Source: Taudactylus pleione
Lineage: Eukaryota; Chordata; Amphibia; Anura; Myobatrachidae
Direction: 5' to 3'
NCBI GenBank assembly: GCA_031769625.1
Contig: JAUIMM010000583.1
Location: 1,211,501-1,275,500 of the forward strand
Length of the DNA: 64,000 nucleotides
Each line of letters opens with the position of its first letter. Positions within the stretch are counted from its first letter, which is position 1. A program made the translations under genes and the position numbers. The notes under the pieces were generated by a model. The model ran no database searches and was not told the DNA's origin. It was given only the letters and a program-made list of their open reading frames with translations. Shown here piece by piece: positions 46,061 through 57,400 of the stretch.

Positions 46061-46398
46061 CTTCTAATGTCCAATATTCTTGGAAGGAGGCACTCACCAC
46101 TCCAGTTTGGTATTATATCATTTATTAAAATGGTTCATAGAAGCTGTGATCCGCCATATATTGTAATTTGTCAACGTTTCGGTTCTAACTGTGAACCTTT
46201 CTCAAGACTGGGGTTGATGTCTTTCAATACTAATTAGACGTCAACCCCAGTCTTGAGAAAGGTTCACAGTTAGAACCGAAACGTTGGCAAATTACAATAT
46301 ATGGCGGATCACAGCTTCTATGAACCATTTTAATAAATGATATAATACCAAACTGGAGTGGTGAGTGCCTCCTTCCAAGAATATTGGACATTAGAAGT
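46061..46398. repeat. Near-perfect 338-bp inverted repeat with hammerhead-like motifs
   Basis: The arms run from 46061 to about 46220 and from about 46239 to 46398, with a centre near 46229-46230. CTTCTAATGTCCAATATTC pairs with GAATATTGGACATTAGAAG. Each arm carries, on its own sense, TTGAGAAAGGTTC then AGAACCGAAACGTTGGC. GGTTC/GAACC forms a stem II, and GAAAC and TTGAGAA stand where the hammerhead core GAAAC and CUGANGA should be. The core has substitutions, so cleavage is doubtful. Confidence 0.85.
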
Positions 46399-47732
46399 GT
46401 GTATGTATATAAAAAATAATAGTTCTGTGACCTACCGAAGGGTACGCTCTAGGCCGGGTAATCCTTTATTTATTTGCTCTTCCAGGAAAAGAGACTTTTT
46501 GCATGGTGTCATAGTGATTTACATTCCTATATGGGATATTGTGATGTTAGATGAAGTTTGTTTTTAGTTTTTATATGATGTGTGGTAGACCCTTTATCCT
46601 TATAGATGAGCTGGGACCACCCACTGCTACAATCGGATACAGATATCGGTGGTACAGTCTTATCTCTTGTGATTGTAGTGGTCTCGTCGCCTGCCTGTTA
46701 CATTCTTTTTTAAATTAAGTTTATAAGATTTTTTTTTTTTTTTTTTTTAATCATAATAAGAGAAAAACAATAAAACACAAAAAATAAAACCCTAACCCCC
46801 CCAAAAAACAAACCACAAACGCCCATAAAAATAATAGTACCAAAAATAGTCCTACCTAATAACCGAAATCGAAATATTTCCATAATAAGAAAACTATAGG
46901 TTTGGTCACATTGTGTTTTATGATGAACGGATGAATCTGTGACACGATGATGATTTTGTTGATTATTATATGGTTGTCGTTGAAGAAACTGGAAAGTATA
47001 TATCCTATTTCATATACAACATAAAGATATATATTTTGAGAAGTTGTTGTTTTTAGCAACTATGTTGTGGTTTAAAAGGGATTTAAACACCCGGTATTAA
47101 TGCGAGCAGTGTTGTGCGTCCTGCTGAGATAATTCGCTTCGATTGTAAAACGCATCAGATAATTATAATTATATTTTATATTGCTGAACTTCAAGCAGTT
47201 TGGTATTTTATACTCCAAAATACCAGCAGAGCGCGGAGACCCCACTCTCCCATCCATTAGGTACAGTTTTTAGCGCTTATCTGACTAAAACTGCGTTACC
47301 GCGGTGTAATATTATGGGACGTTGGTAGTCTTCCTAATTACTTATGTGCTGAACAGTATTATTCCGGATTGTCTGCGTAAACGCACAGACGCTGCCACTG
47401 GGGAATCTCACTCTTAGGAAACAAAAAGCTTATGCAATATCTTATAAGATGATTTCTATTTGATATTTACTTAATTTAATTGTTTATTTGTACAGAAACT
47501 TGTCCGGTCTTTCCCTATTATATAAATTATTCACAATACAGTTGCCGTGTTCCCTCTTTTTAAAGCCCCATTTGTACGGGCAATACATTGTACCTAACTG
47601 GGCCATCTCCGGACCTTACCTGTGCGCACTAAGGGGGTCACTGTCTGAGATCAGGGTGTATGTTGGGAGGTGGGTGGAAATGATCCATATTACACATAGT
47701 GACGACTATTTTTGTTTTTTTCTTTTTGCCAG
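46399..47732. other. Intron sequence, AT-rich, nothing recognised
   Basis: Poly-T of about 20 near 46731-46748 is followed by A-rich sequence. There are no exon-like frames until the acceptor at 47732. Confidence 0.35.
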
Positions 47733-47832
47733 ATAAATTCAATACCTACGTGACCTTAAAGGTGCAAAATGTGAAGAGCACGACTGTGACTGTGAGAGGG
47801 GACCAGCCCTGCTGGGAACAAGACTTCATGTT
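47733..47832 (+). CDS. UNC13B: UNC13B exon encoding the core of the C2A domain start
   Basis: This 100-nt exon follows a T-rich acceptor ending TTGCCAG and ends at a consensus donor TT/GTAAGT. It reads (D)[15 protein letters not shown] then [17 protein letters not shown] and two bases of the next codon, which would be completed to Phe by a T in the next exon. [17 protein letters not shown] is the signature of the UNC13 C2A domain. Aspartate before KFN, valine after TT and RGDQP favour UNC13B over UNC13A (which has EKF, TTI and RGSQP). The phase (1 in, 0+2 out) joins precisely with the exon at 36754. Ala to Thr and Ser to Cys changes against mammals are the only differences I recall in this stretch. 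The frame is intact, so the exon looks functional. Confidence 0.92.
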
Positions 47833-47904
47833 GTAAGTGATGATGTCATGCTGTATAAAATGTCACCTGCCTAGGGCATTACACATGTGGGGGGGTAAGG
47901 GTCC

Positions 47905-49665
47905 TGTGGCCGGAGGATGGCCACACGTGGTTAATGGCTGCCGTGGCACTGAAGGGGTTAACCCCCTCTGCTGCGGCACCATTTTTTGAATGTATTATGG
48001 GCGCTAGGCGCCATGTTTGAAATGTAATAGCGGCGCTAAGCGCAGAGTGTTGTAATTAAAATGTTTTAAAACTGTATTTCTCTGCCGCTTTGGCGGCAGG
48101 GATAGGTAACCCCCGGTGTGCCACACCAGGGGAGACCGGAGTGCATGGAGCCACTCTGTGGTCCACGCTGGGACCCGGGAGTGTGACTCCCGGCGTCCCA
48201 GCTCCACAGGGACGCCGCTGGTCCCTCTGTACCGGCTGCTTACTGCGGCCAGGCAGCGGAGGGCAGGCCTGGGGGGCTGGGAGAGCAGCTCCCGCCGCCC
48301 CAGCTACCCGGCGAGATGCTCTGCGTCAGGGGGCTGTGTGTTGCTCTACAGCCTCCGGAAATGGCAGAGCTAGGTGCTGGCTGCTGGGGACCGGGAGCAG
48401 CGCTCCCGGCGCCCCAGTGCTCCAGGCCAGCAGGAAGTCGCTGTCCTGGACAGCAGCGCTAAGCGTCATATGAAGGGGGGACCGGGCTAGCCGGCTCCCT
48501 GTGTGGCAGTGGCTGGTTAACCCCCGGTGCGTGGCACCGGGGGAAGTGTGCAGTGACCGCTGGGGACTGGGAGCATTGCTCCCCGCGCCCCCAGCTCCAC
48601 AGCACTGAACCCAGCAGTCCAGGACTGCACGCATAAGGCAGTCCAGCGCTGAGCGCTGGGCACAGTAAAATAATAAACAAAAATAAATGTATAATTTAAA
48701 ACATGTAAAAAATGCACATACCTGTGACTTCCCTGGACGGCTAGGGGGATCCAGAGTCCTCAGTGGGCTGCTGGATCTTCCAACCCGTCCAGGGAAATAA
48801 AGTATCCTCCTATGCAGCCTCATGCCTGGAAGTGGGATGAGGGGGGTGCAGCCAGCTAAGAATTTCCAGCGAGCTCCAAACGGACTTCCCTCCGTGGCCA
48901 GGAGTCTCTGCCAGGGACCCTGCTTGCCCACCTCTGGAGCTCAGATTCGGGCAAGAGTAGCAAGCTTGGTCCCTTAGCAGATTCCTGGAAGTCCATTTTC
49001 GGAGGGAGATCCTTATCTTCCCAGGCTGTATCCAGACGGAGCGGAGCCGTGGGCGTTGCCCAGCTCCGAGGTTGGGCCCAGGCACAGGGGAGTCACCACT
49101 CCCCCTTGCCATAGGGGACCATGTTAAACGTGCATGTGGCTAGCACATGCACAGGTCATGCACTTATGATGATTGGTTGAAAACCACAGGGCGGACTTAC
49201 CCCCTGCGGAAATGTGTATTAGAGTGGCATAAAAGGAGGCTTCGTGCCTGGTAAAATAGTACATCTTTGTAAATCCTGTGTGGAGAAGAATTGCTGTAAC
49301 ATCTTATGTATGCTGATATTCCCCTTCAATCCGAAGGGAGGGTCTTTTTTAAGACTGAGAGCAAATAAACACCTTTTGCCTTTAAATTCTACTACATCTG
49401 TATCCTGCGACCAACAGAATTGCGCAAAACGCTATTCCGTTCTCCTGCTGTTCTGGGTAAGAGCTCCGGGTCTCCAAGTTCAAGCCCTCTGCCAAGCTAC
49501 CGTGCAGACCTGGTCCATTGCGAGGGATCAGGTGGGAACAGCCGACACCAAACAGGAGTTGTGTCCACAGTTAATCAAACGCATACGCAGCAGAAGCGGT
49601 TCCAGGTGCCGACGCAGGAGCCTGAGGGTAACGTAAAAAGCGGTTCCAAACGCCGATGGTAGAGT
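47905..49665 (+). repeat. Probable long terminal repeat of an LTR retroelement
   Basis: A GC-rich block unlike its surroundings begins TGTGGCCGGAGGATGGCC. Near its end it shows retroviral-type control order: a TATA-like CATAAAAGG at 49229, about 140 bp of transcribed-like sequence, AATAAA at about 49365, then a short tail. TTTGGTGGTGGCAGCA follows at 49664, resembling the sequence just after the 5' LTR in some Gypsy-type elements. No gag or pol frame follows that I can recognise, so this would be a solo LTR or a 5' remnant. The edges are approximate and the terminal CA was not confirmed. Confidence 0.45.
49229..49237 (+). promoter_or_regulatory. TATA-like box in the probable LTR
   Basis: CATAAAAGG, followed about 135 bp later by AATAAA. 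The spacing fits the promoter and polyadenylation signal of an LTR. Confidence 0.4.
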
Positions 49666-51019
49666 TTGGTGGTGGCAGCATCGTTAAACGCCCACTGCGC
49701 AGTGGGCGGAGTCAGTGACAGGCGGTCACTGACGGTGATTGGGATTTTGAAAGTGCTAACCTGTGACCAGGGCCAGCCTAGGCGAAAGGAAAATATACTG
49801 ACTGTCTTTATGAGCTCTGCACCCTCTGGTTCTCCCAGCAGTAGGCGCTGTGGTTTGTAAGTGTGATAGATGCCCTGTTTTGGGGGTAAAAGTCCCATTC
49901 GTGCCTGTCATGTGATTGAGGAGCTGCAGTTCTTGGAATGTCTTCTGTAGGGATTGTGGATCAGTAATTTGTGTTTGTACCTTTAATGGCTGACCATTTC
50001 TGTTAGAGGTACGGGATGCGTAGAATGAGTCCGTCAGACGGAGAGCATATTCGAAAAAGCGGATGACCTTACTTTCACATTTCCGGTCACTGTCTGAATT
50101 GGAACTGGTCCCACAAACCATCTGCGACTGGTCCTACTGGTGCATTATTAAGGCTTTTTTACTTGTGGCAGAAGTTTCAAGATAGATCTGTTATGCCCAT
50201 CTTACCCAAGTTCCCTGTGCCAGTGCTAGGTTGGGTACACATTTGACGATATATTGTCCAATATATCGTTTTGAGACAGATCGGAAAGCTACATCGGGCA
50301 CATCGTCTAAAGTGTAACCTGCGATTGCAACCTCCTGCGGTTCGCATGTGATATCGTCTGATCGCCCATGCTGCACGGCCAGTCACACAATATCACATGC
50401 AGGGTCTGTGAACGCACGCGGTTTATTGAACGACGGAACAAGTGATCGTTCCGTTCATTAAATCTTCCTCGCGTGGTCTGGGATGGTGTCTGCTCACGCA
50501 GAATAACGCTCATCTTCTCCTGGTCTGGGTATACAGCCTGGAATGACAGGAACCTCTATTATTAACCCCATCGCTGCTGAGGGTTTCCTCCCCTCTTATA
50601 ATCAAAACAATGGAGACCACTTGTACAGTATGTGCAGATTTAACAGCCTATGTGACACCAGTAAGAGTATACACCTATACTCCACGTAAGAGCTTTCCAA
50701 GAGGTCTTCTTACTCCAAATACATGAAAGATCTAAAAGTGCATACCAACTGTGTAATATGTCCCTTTAAATCCGCAATACACCTAGTGTTTATGTAGAGA
50801 AATCGGTGGGCTAGCCTCCCCAGCTCACAATAGAGTAGAGGTTTGAAAACATATAAAGGTATCTTTAAGATGTCTGTCACCAAGGCAAAGATAATGCCCC
50901 CTGCCCCCTGGCTGTCGTACCCTCACTCACACGAGAGGTGATGGTAATATGCTCATATAGGTTTCTTTAGTATGGTTCGGGGGGGAACAGTTCCAATTCA
51001 GACACTGACCGGAAATGTG
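49666..51019. other. Intron sequence, one MITE-like half
   Basis: TTGGGTACACATTTGACG at 50229 with ATATATTGTCC/ATATATCG pairing looks like one end of a MITE, but the other end was not found. The rest is unrecognised. Confidence 0.35.
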
Positions 51020-51150
51020 ATAGGTTGTCTGAGCAGCGTTACATCCATATTCAAAAAAAGCAATGTGTTGCTGGCTGGTTGTATTGCATCATTCTCCAGC
51101 CTGAGCTCGGATGTTGGCGCTCCAGTGACCTGACCGCTGCCCGTTACTTT
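51020..51150. repeat. Copy of the sequence that borders the 76-bp satellite
   Basis: TGTCTGAGCAGCG, GTGTTGCTGGCTGGTTGTAT, TGCATCATTCTCC and GATGTTGGCGCTCCAGTGAC then CTGACCGCTG match 54325-54410 in order. At 54410 this sequence runs straight into the satellite array. Here it stops after one CTGACCGCTG. Confidence 0.8.
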
Positions 51151-51613
51151 TTCATGGATTTGGAGTAAGAAGACATATTGGAGAAGTTTTTGTGACACGA
51201 AAACGGACTGTGGTTCATATACTTTGCAACAAGCAGTTGTATTAAAGCATAGATTATTTTTTTTGTGTGTATATTTGTTTTTGTTTCCTCACCCCTGTGC
51301 TAAGCAAATTTTTCTACGTTTGCACTCGCCACATTCTACATTCATATTACGGAGTTTTGGGAAGTACCCGGACGTTACATCTTGGTGGTCTTCTGCAGGC
51401 ATTGCATTATCTGTGGAATACCGTTCGTTGTCTAGCTCTGCTTACCATATATAAAATGTAACCACACATGGGCAAAAAAAGTCTGGTGATTTATTTCGTT
51501 TCTAGTACCTGAGCTAAAAGCAGATGTGTGATGTGTTTAAAAGCCAAATTCAATGTTGCAGTTTTCACAAAAGAATTTTTAAATGTAACCACCTCTTTAT
51601 TTGCTTAGACTGT
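51151..51613. other. Intron sequence, nothing recognised
   Basis: AT-rich unique-looking stretch. Confidence 0.3.
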
Positions 51614-52205
51614 GGGCCTCATTCAGACCCGGATGCTAAGCTGCGCTCTCTCGCAGCTAAAAGGGGCAGAGTATGCAAATTCCGCCATCGCAGTGAATGA
51701 CATAAGGACGTCCTCTATGTATTAGAGAGCGACGGCAGTGAGCGTACGCCGGAGTTTTAAAGACACCCACCTTTCTCATAGCACACGTCGTCTCCAAGAA
51801 GTGTGTGATTAATCGGTGACACTGACATCGAGAGCCATCGGAGCTGCACGCAGCGCTTGAATTGAGGTAGATCGTACCCCACCGGAAGCACTGAGTGCAG
51901 AGTGAAATACAACCAAGCAACGTGTACAATGACGCTACTTTGCTAATTATGCACACAGAAAACGCCGTTAAGACGCCCAGACACGCCTGCGTTCGCACAT
52001 CCACCCCCCCGTTCACAAGCGCCTTCCCCTGTTACCACCCATAAATGGCATTATCTGTCACTCAAAGTAGCGTCCAGTCTGTATGCTACGAGCGCACGAT
52101 TACAGACCACAATGAGTGACATGCGCATATAGACGCATACGCAAACGTGCGATTATTGGCCAGAACGAGCGAACGCATCTTGGCGAACATGTCGGAGTCA
52201 GGCCC
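51614..52205. mobile_element. MITE with GGGCCTCATTCAGACC ends, TGT target
   Basis: Starts GGGCCTCATTCAGACCCGG and ends TCGGAGTCAGGCCC. TGT flanks both sides (51611-51613 and 52206-52208). It is related to 27532-28113 in reverse orientation through TTCCCCTGTTACCACCCATA. Confidence 0.85.
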
Positions 52206-52687
52206 TGTGTACGGTTTCTGATAGCCAAGCACGCACAATCACTTTAATGTAAAGTACATTCTATCAATTATTATGGGTCCCCTTAGATGTACAGGTCCAA
52301 TCACGGATGAGAGGTGTAGTGCCCAACACACACACGTAAAACGTATGTTTTTTCATAGCACTGGGTAATAATGTTTTGTCATCTCCAAACAATAGCAAAT
52401 AGGGGGCTGCATTATTTGAAAGAGGGAACTGCGTCTTTCAAATTTAGGTACCCCGAAGTTAATGATGTCAGTAGGAGGATACCTTAACCACTGATCACCA
52501 GATGTTCGCTTTTATGGTGGGCAGCTAGTTTGAAAGAGGCTACTCCACTTTCAAGTGAGTGGTCCCCAATTTCTGTTGCTGCCAAGGTGGGGGCAGATGT
52601 AGGAAATAAATATCCTCCCCCTCATACTTTTTGCGTTTGTCTTTTCGTCATAAAACTGACAACTTCACTTCCCAACGCCGTTTCCCC

Positions 52688-52783
52688 GCTGCCTGGCGTC
52701 CCTCCTCCCTCGCTGCCTGGCGTCCCTCCTCCCTCGCTGCCTGGCGTCCCTCCTCCCTCGCTGCCTGGCGTCCCTCCTGGTTG
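52688..52783. repeat. 24-bp tandem repeat, 4 units
   Basis: GCTGCCTGGCGTCCCTCCTC units start at 52688, 52712, 52736 and 52760, nearly identical. Confidence 0.95.
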
Positions 52784-53484
52784 TCTGAACTTGTAGGGTA
52801 CAAGTAGTTTAGTGTTTGTTTTTTTTCTTCTGCTCAAGGTCCTCATTGCTGTGGATGAAGAATGGGGGCCCGAACTCTGCATCATTACCACATATACGGA
52901 GAGCGAGCCCCTCTCACCCTCCAGGAAAGGGATTGAATGATCAGCAACTAGAAGTCCACCAATTTTTAGCAAAGTGTAGTACAGGTAATGTAGATTTACT
53001 TTGTAACCAGTGAAATAACAAATTAGGAGTCTATCTTGTTTGAGGATAGTCCAAGCTGACCATTGAGTCTTTACCAAGAAGACCGCAAGCTGCCATTCGT
53101 GTTTTTTATGTAGTGATTTAATGAAAAAAGGCCAGTTTTCAATTGTGAAGGGTCTAGTTCGTTCAGTGAATCCCTAAACAAGCTGACCTTTTGTTTTAAA
53201 TATCATTTTTGTAACTTTATATACTGATTTGAGCATTGTATCTGTATTATACATGTGGTGACAAACTATTCCCAGGCACACTTTTGTGTATTTGTATAAG
53301 ACAAAATAATGTCTAAAGATTGGCCTGTTCCAAGTCAGGTTAGTCCATGAACAAAGATTTTATTTGAAATTAGTTTATTTATTTATTTTTTTTAATCTTT
53401 ATAGAATTGATAAAGCTACTAGCTCCATGATTAAATCGGCATTGCAGTGTGACGGCGTGAAAAATGGCGGGGTGTAAGTGTCCT

Positions 53485-53530
53485 GTAAGCCAGAGCGAGG
53501 CCTTGAACCGAAACGCGCCTGGCCTTCTGG
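53485..53530 (+). ncRNA. Possible hammerhead-ribozyme relic
   Basis: GCGAGGCCTTGAACCGAAAC then GCGCCTGGCC has the GAAAC(GCG) element typical of Penelope-associated hammerheads, but the CUGANGA half is not recognisable. This is a motif-level call only. Confidence 0.2.
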
Positions 53531-54315
53531 TATTGATGGACGCTGGTGCACAGCACATGTGACTTCTGATAATAACACCTCACTATAAGCGCTGTACTGC
53601 GTATGGTCATGTAAGGCGGATATCGCCAGGTTTATGTGAATACTTTGTTTAGATACAACAAAGAGTTTGCTCTCTGTATTACACTGTTACCGATGTCTTA
53701 CTGAGCCAGTGTCTGCATCGCTCAGTAACGATACATCGTGGCCGTCACGGCGCTGGCTCCATAGTATGTTCCGGGGATAAAAGCGTCTCCATATTGCAGC
53801 CTAATCGGGAACATCTGGGTTTTCACACGTATCAGGTAGCCTAACATAGGAGCTATAGTGAGGCAGAAACTTCTGAGCAGACCACGAGTCCAGCGTCACT
53901 GGGAGACCGGCCACGGATGCTGGCTCATCTGATGTATGGCTTCTGTGTCCATATAGTAAGAGTGGGCTGTGCTACTATTCAGTATACCAGCAGCCACGTC
54001 TATGGCGAATAAATGAATACTCCTGATGGAGGGATGTGCGATGATCAATATGGTGCGTTGTGTTGGGAAACGGTGGTAAGACGGAGAAATGCACATTTGC
54101 AGAACGCTTAGTACATATTGTACTTTATCCAGGTGGTGTGAAAAGTGGCGATCGGACATCGTTAATAAAGGCTCATCCCGCCTGTTACTACCGTTTCTTC
54201 TACCTAAAAGTGGTTTATTAATAAACTCTTTACCTGTGTAATATAATCTGTGTTCAGTCACTATGTGGAACAAGTTGCCATTATATTGTACTTTGTTTAT
54301 TTTGTTTATATACCT

Positions 54316-54401
54316 TATATGTGTGTCGCTGCTCAGTGTGTTACTGGCTGGTGGTATTGCATCATTTCCTGAGCTCAGATGTTGGCGCTCCAGTAACCTG
54401 A
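54316..54401. repeat. Border sequence of the 76-bp satellite
   Basis: Second copy of the 51020-51150 sequence: TCGCTGCTCAGTGTGTTACT, GGCTGGTGGTATTGCATCAT, AGATGTTGGCGCTCCAGTAA, then the first satellite unit. Confidence 0.8.
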
Positions 54402-57400
54402 CCGCTGTACATGACCATAATACACATCTATTACACTGTATACAGACATAGGACACTACACCCCCAACATGTCCTGACCACTGTACATGATCATAATACA
54501 CATCTATTACACTGTATACAGACATAGGACACTACACCCCCAACATGACCTGACCACTGTACATGACCATAATACACATCTATTACACCATATACAGACA
54601 TAGGACACTACACCCCCAATATGTCCTGACCGCTGTACATGACCATAATACACATCTATTACACTGTATACAGACATAGGACACTACACCCCCAACATGT
54701 CCTGACTGCTGTACATGACCATAATACACATCTATTACACTGTATACAGACATAGGACACTACACCCCCAACATGTCCTGACCACTGTACATGACCATAA
54801 TACACATCTATTACACTGTATACAGACATAGGACACTACACCCCCAACGTGTCCTGACCACTGTACATGATAATAATACATCTATTACACTGTATACAGA
54901 CATAGGACACTACACCCCCAACATGACCATAATACACATCTATTACACTGTATACAGACATAGGACACTACACCCCCAACATGACCTGACCACTGTACAT
55001 CCTCATAATACACATCTATTACACTGTATACAGACATAGGACACTACACCCCCAACATGGCCTGACCACTGTACATGACCATAATACACATCTATTACAC
55101 TGTATACAGACATAGGACACTACACCCCCAACGTGTCCTGACCACTGTACATGACCATAATACACATCTATTACACTGTATACAGACATAGGACACTACA
55201 CCCCCAACGTGTCCTGACCACTGTACATGATCATAATACACATCTATTACACTGTATACAGACATAGGACATTACACCCCCAATATGTCCTGACTGCTGT
55301 ACATGACCATAATACACATCTATTACACTGTATACAGACATAGGACACTACACCCCCAACATGTCCTGACTGCTGTACATGACCATAATACACATCTATT
55401 ACACTGTATACAGACATAGGACACTACACCCCCAACATGACCTGACCACTGTACATGACCATAATACACATCTATTACACCATATACAGACATAGGACAC
55501 TACACCCCCAATATGTCCTGACCGCTGTACATGACCATAATACACATCTATTACACTGTATACAGACATAGGACACTACACCCCCAACATGTCCTGACTG
55601 CTGTACATGACCATAATACACATCTATTACACTGTATACAGACATAGGACACTACACCCCCAACATGTCCTGACCACTGTACATGACCATAATACACATC
55701 TATTACACTGTATACAGACATAGGACACTACACCCCCAACGTGTCCTGACCACTGTACATGATAATAATACACATCTATTACACTGTATACAGACATAGG
55801 ACACTACACCCCCAACATGACCATAATACACATCTATTACACTGTATACAGACATAGGACACTACACCCCCAACATGACCTGACCACTGTACATCCTCAT
55901 AATACACATCTATTACACTATATACAGACATAGGACACTACACCCCCAACATGTCCTGACCACTGTACACATCTATTACACTGTATACAGACATAGGACA
56001 CTACACCCCCAACATGGCCTGACCACTGTACATGACCATAATACACATCTATTACACTGTATACAGACATAGGACACTACACCCCCAACATGTCCTGACC
56101 ACTGTACATGACCATAATACACATCTATTACACTGTATACAGACATAGGACACTACACCCCCAACATGTCCTGACCACTGTACATGACCATAATACACAT
56201 CTATTACACTGTATACAGACATAGGACACTACACCCCCAACGTGTCCTGACCACTGTACATGATCATAATACACATCTATTACACTGTATACAGACATAG
56301 GACATTACACCCCCAATATGTCCTGACCGCTGTACATCATCATAATACACATCTATTACACCGTATACAGACATAGGACACTACACCCCCAACATGACCT
56401 GACCGCTGTACATGACCATAATACACATCTATTACACTGTATACAGACATAGGACACTACACCCCCAACATGTCCTGACCACTGTACATGACCATAATAC
56501 ACATCTATTACACTGTATACAGACATAGGACACTACACCCCCAACGTGTCCTGACCACTGTACATGATCATAATACACATCTATTACACTGTATACAGAC
56601 ATAGGACATTACACCCCCAATATGTCCTGACCGCTGTACATCACCATAATACACATCTATTACACTGTATACAGACATAGGACACTACACCCCCAACATG
56701 TCCTGACCGCTGTACATGACTATAATACACATCTATTACACTGTATACAGACATAGGACACTACACCCCCAACATGTCCTGACCACTGTACATGATCATA
56801 ATACACATCTATTACACTGTATACAGACATAGGACACTACACCCCCAACATGTCCTGACCGCTGTACATGACCATAATACACATCTATTACACTATATAC
56901 AGATATAGGACACTACACCCCCAACATGTCCTGACCGCTGTACATGATCATAATACACATCTATTACACTGTATACAGACATAGGACACTACACCCCCAA
57001 CATGACCTGACCACTGTACATCCTCATAATACACATCTATTACACTATATACAGACATAGGACACTACACCCCCAACATGTCCTGACCACTGTACACATC
57101 TATTACACTGTATACAGACATAGGACACTACACCCCCAACATGGCCTGACCACTGTACATGACCATAATACACATCTATTACACTGTATACAGACATAGG
57201 ACACTACACCCCCAACATGTCCTGACCACTGTACATGACCATAATACACATCTATTACACTGTATACAGACATAGGACACTACACCCCCAACGTGTCCTG
57301 ACCACTGTACATGATCATAATACACATCTATTACACTGTATACAGACATAGGACATTACACCCCCAATATGTCCTGACCGCTGTACATCATCATAATACA

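Larger units (their letters stand above)
44400..46398 (-). mobile_element. Penelope-like retroelement relic with an inverted terminal block
   Basis: The - strand holds the N-terminal half of a Penelope-like protein (see pseudogene). The upstream end (46061-46398) is a nearly perfect inverted repeat with hammerhead-like motifs, the kind of inverted terminal structure known in Penelope-like elements. The coding part stops soon after the start of the reverse transcriptase, so the palm with the catalytic residues and the GIY-YIG endonuclease are missing. Confidence 0.75.
36784..47732 (+). other. UNC13B: UNC13B intron, about 10.9 kb
   Basis: Bounded by GTAAGT at the left and a T-rich tract with TTGCCAG at the right. 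It is a phase 1 intron interrupting an aspartate codon. It holds two Tc1 elements, a G-rich family copy, MITEs and a Penelope-like relic, all described separately. I saw no further exon inside it. Confidence 0.75.
52206..54315. other. Intron sequence with a short tandem repeat
   Basis: Apart from the 24-bp repeat at 52688, nothing firm. AATCTTTATAGAATTGATAAAG near 53395 is followed by a short open stretch up to GGTGTAAGTG, which looks like an exon but matches no protein I know. Confidence 0.35.

Noticed and set aside
45872..46237. 121-codon gene on the + strand
   Set aside because: It overlaps the left arm of the Penelope-associated palindrome and has no domain.
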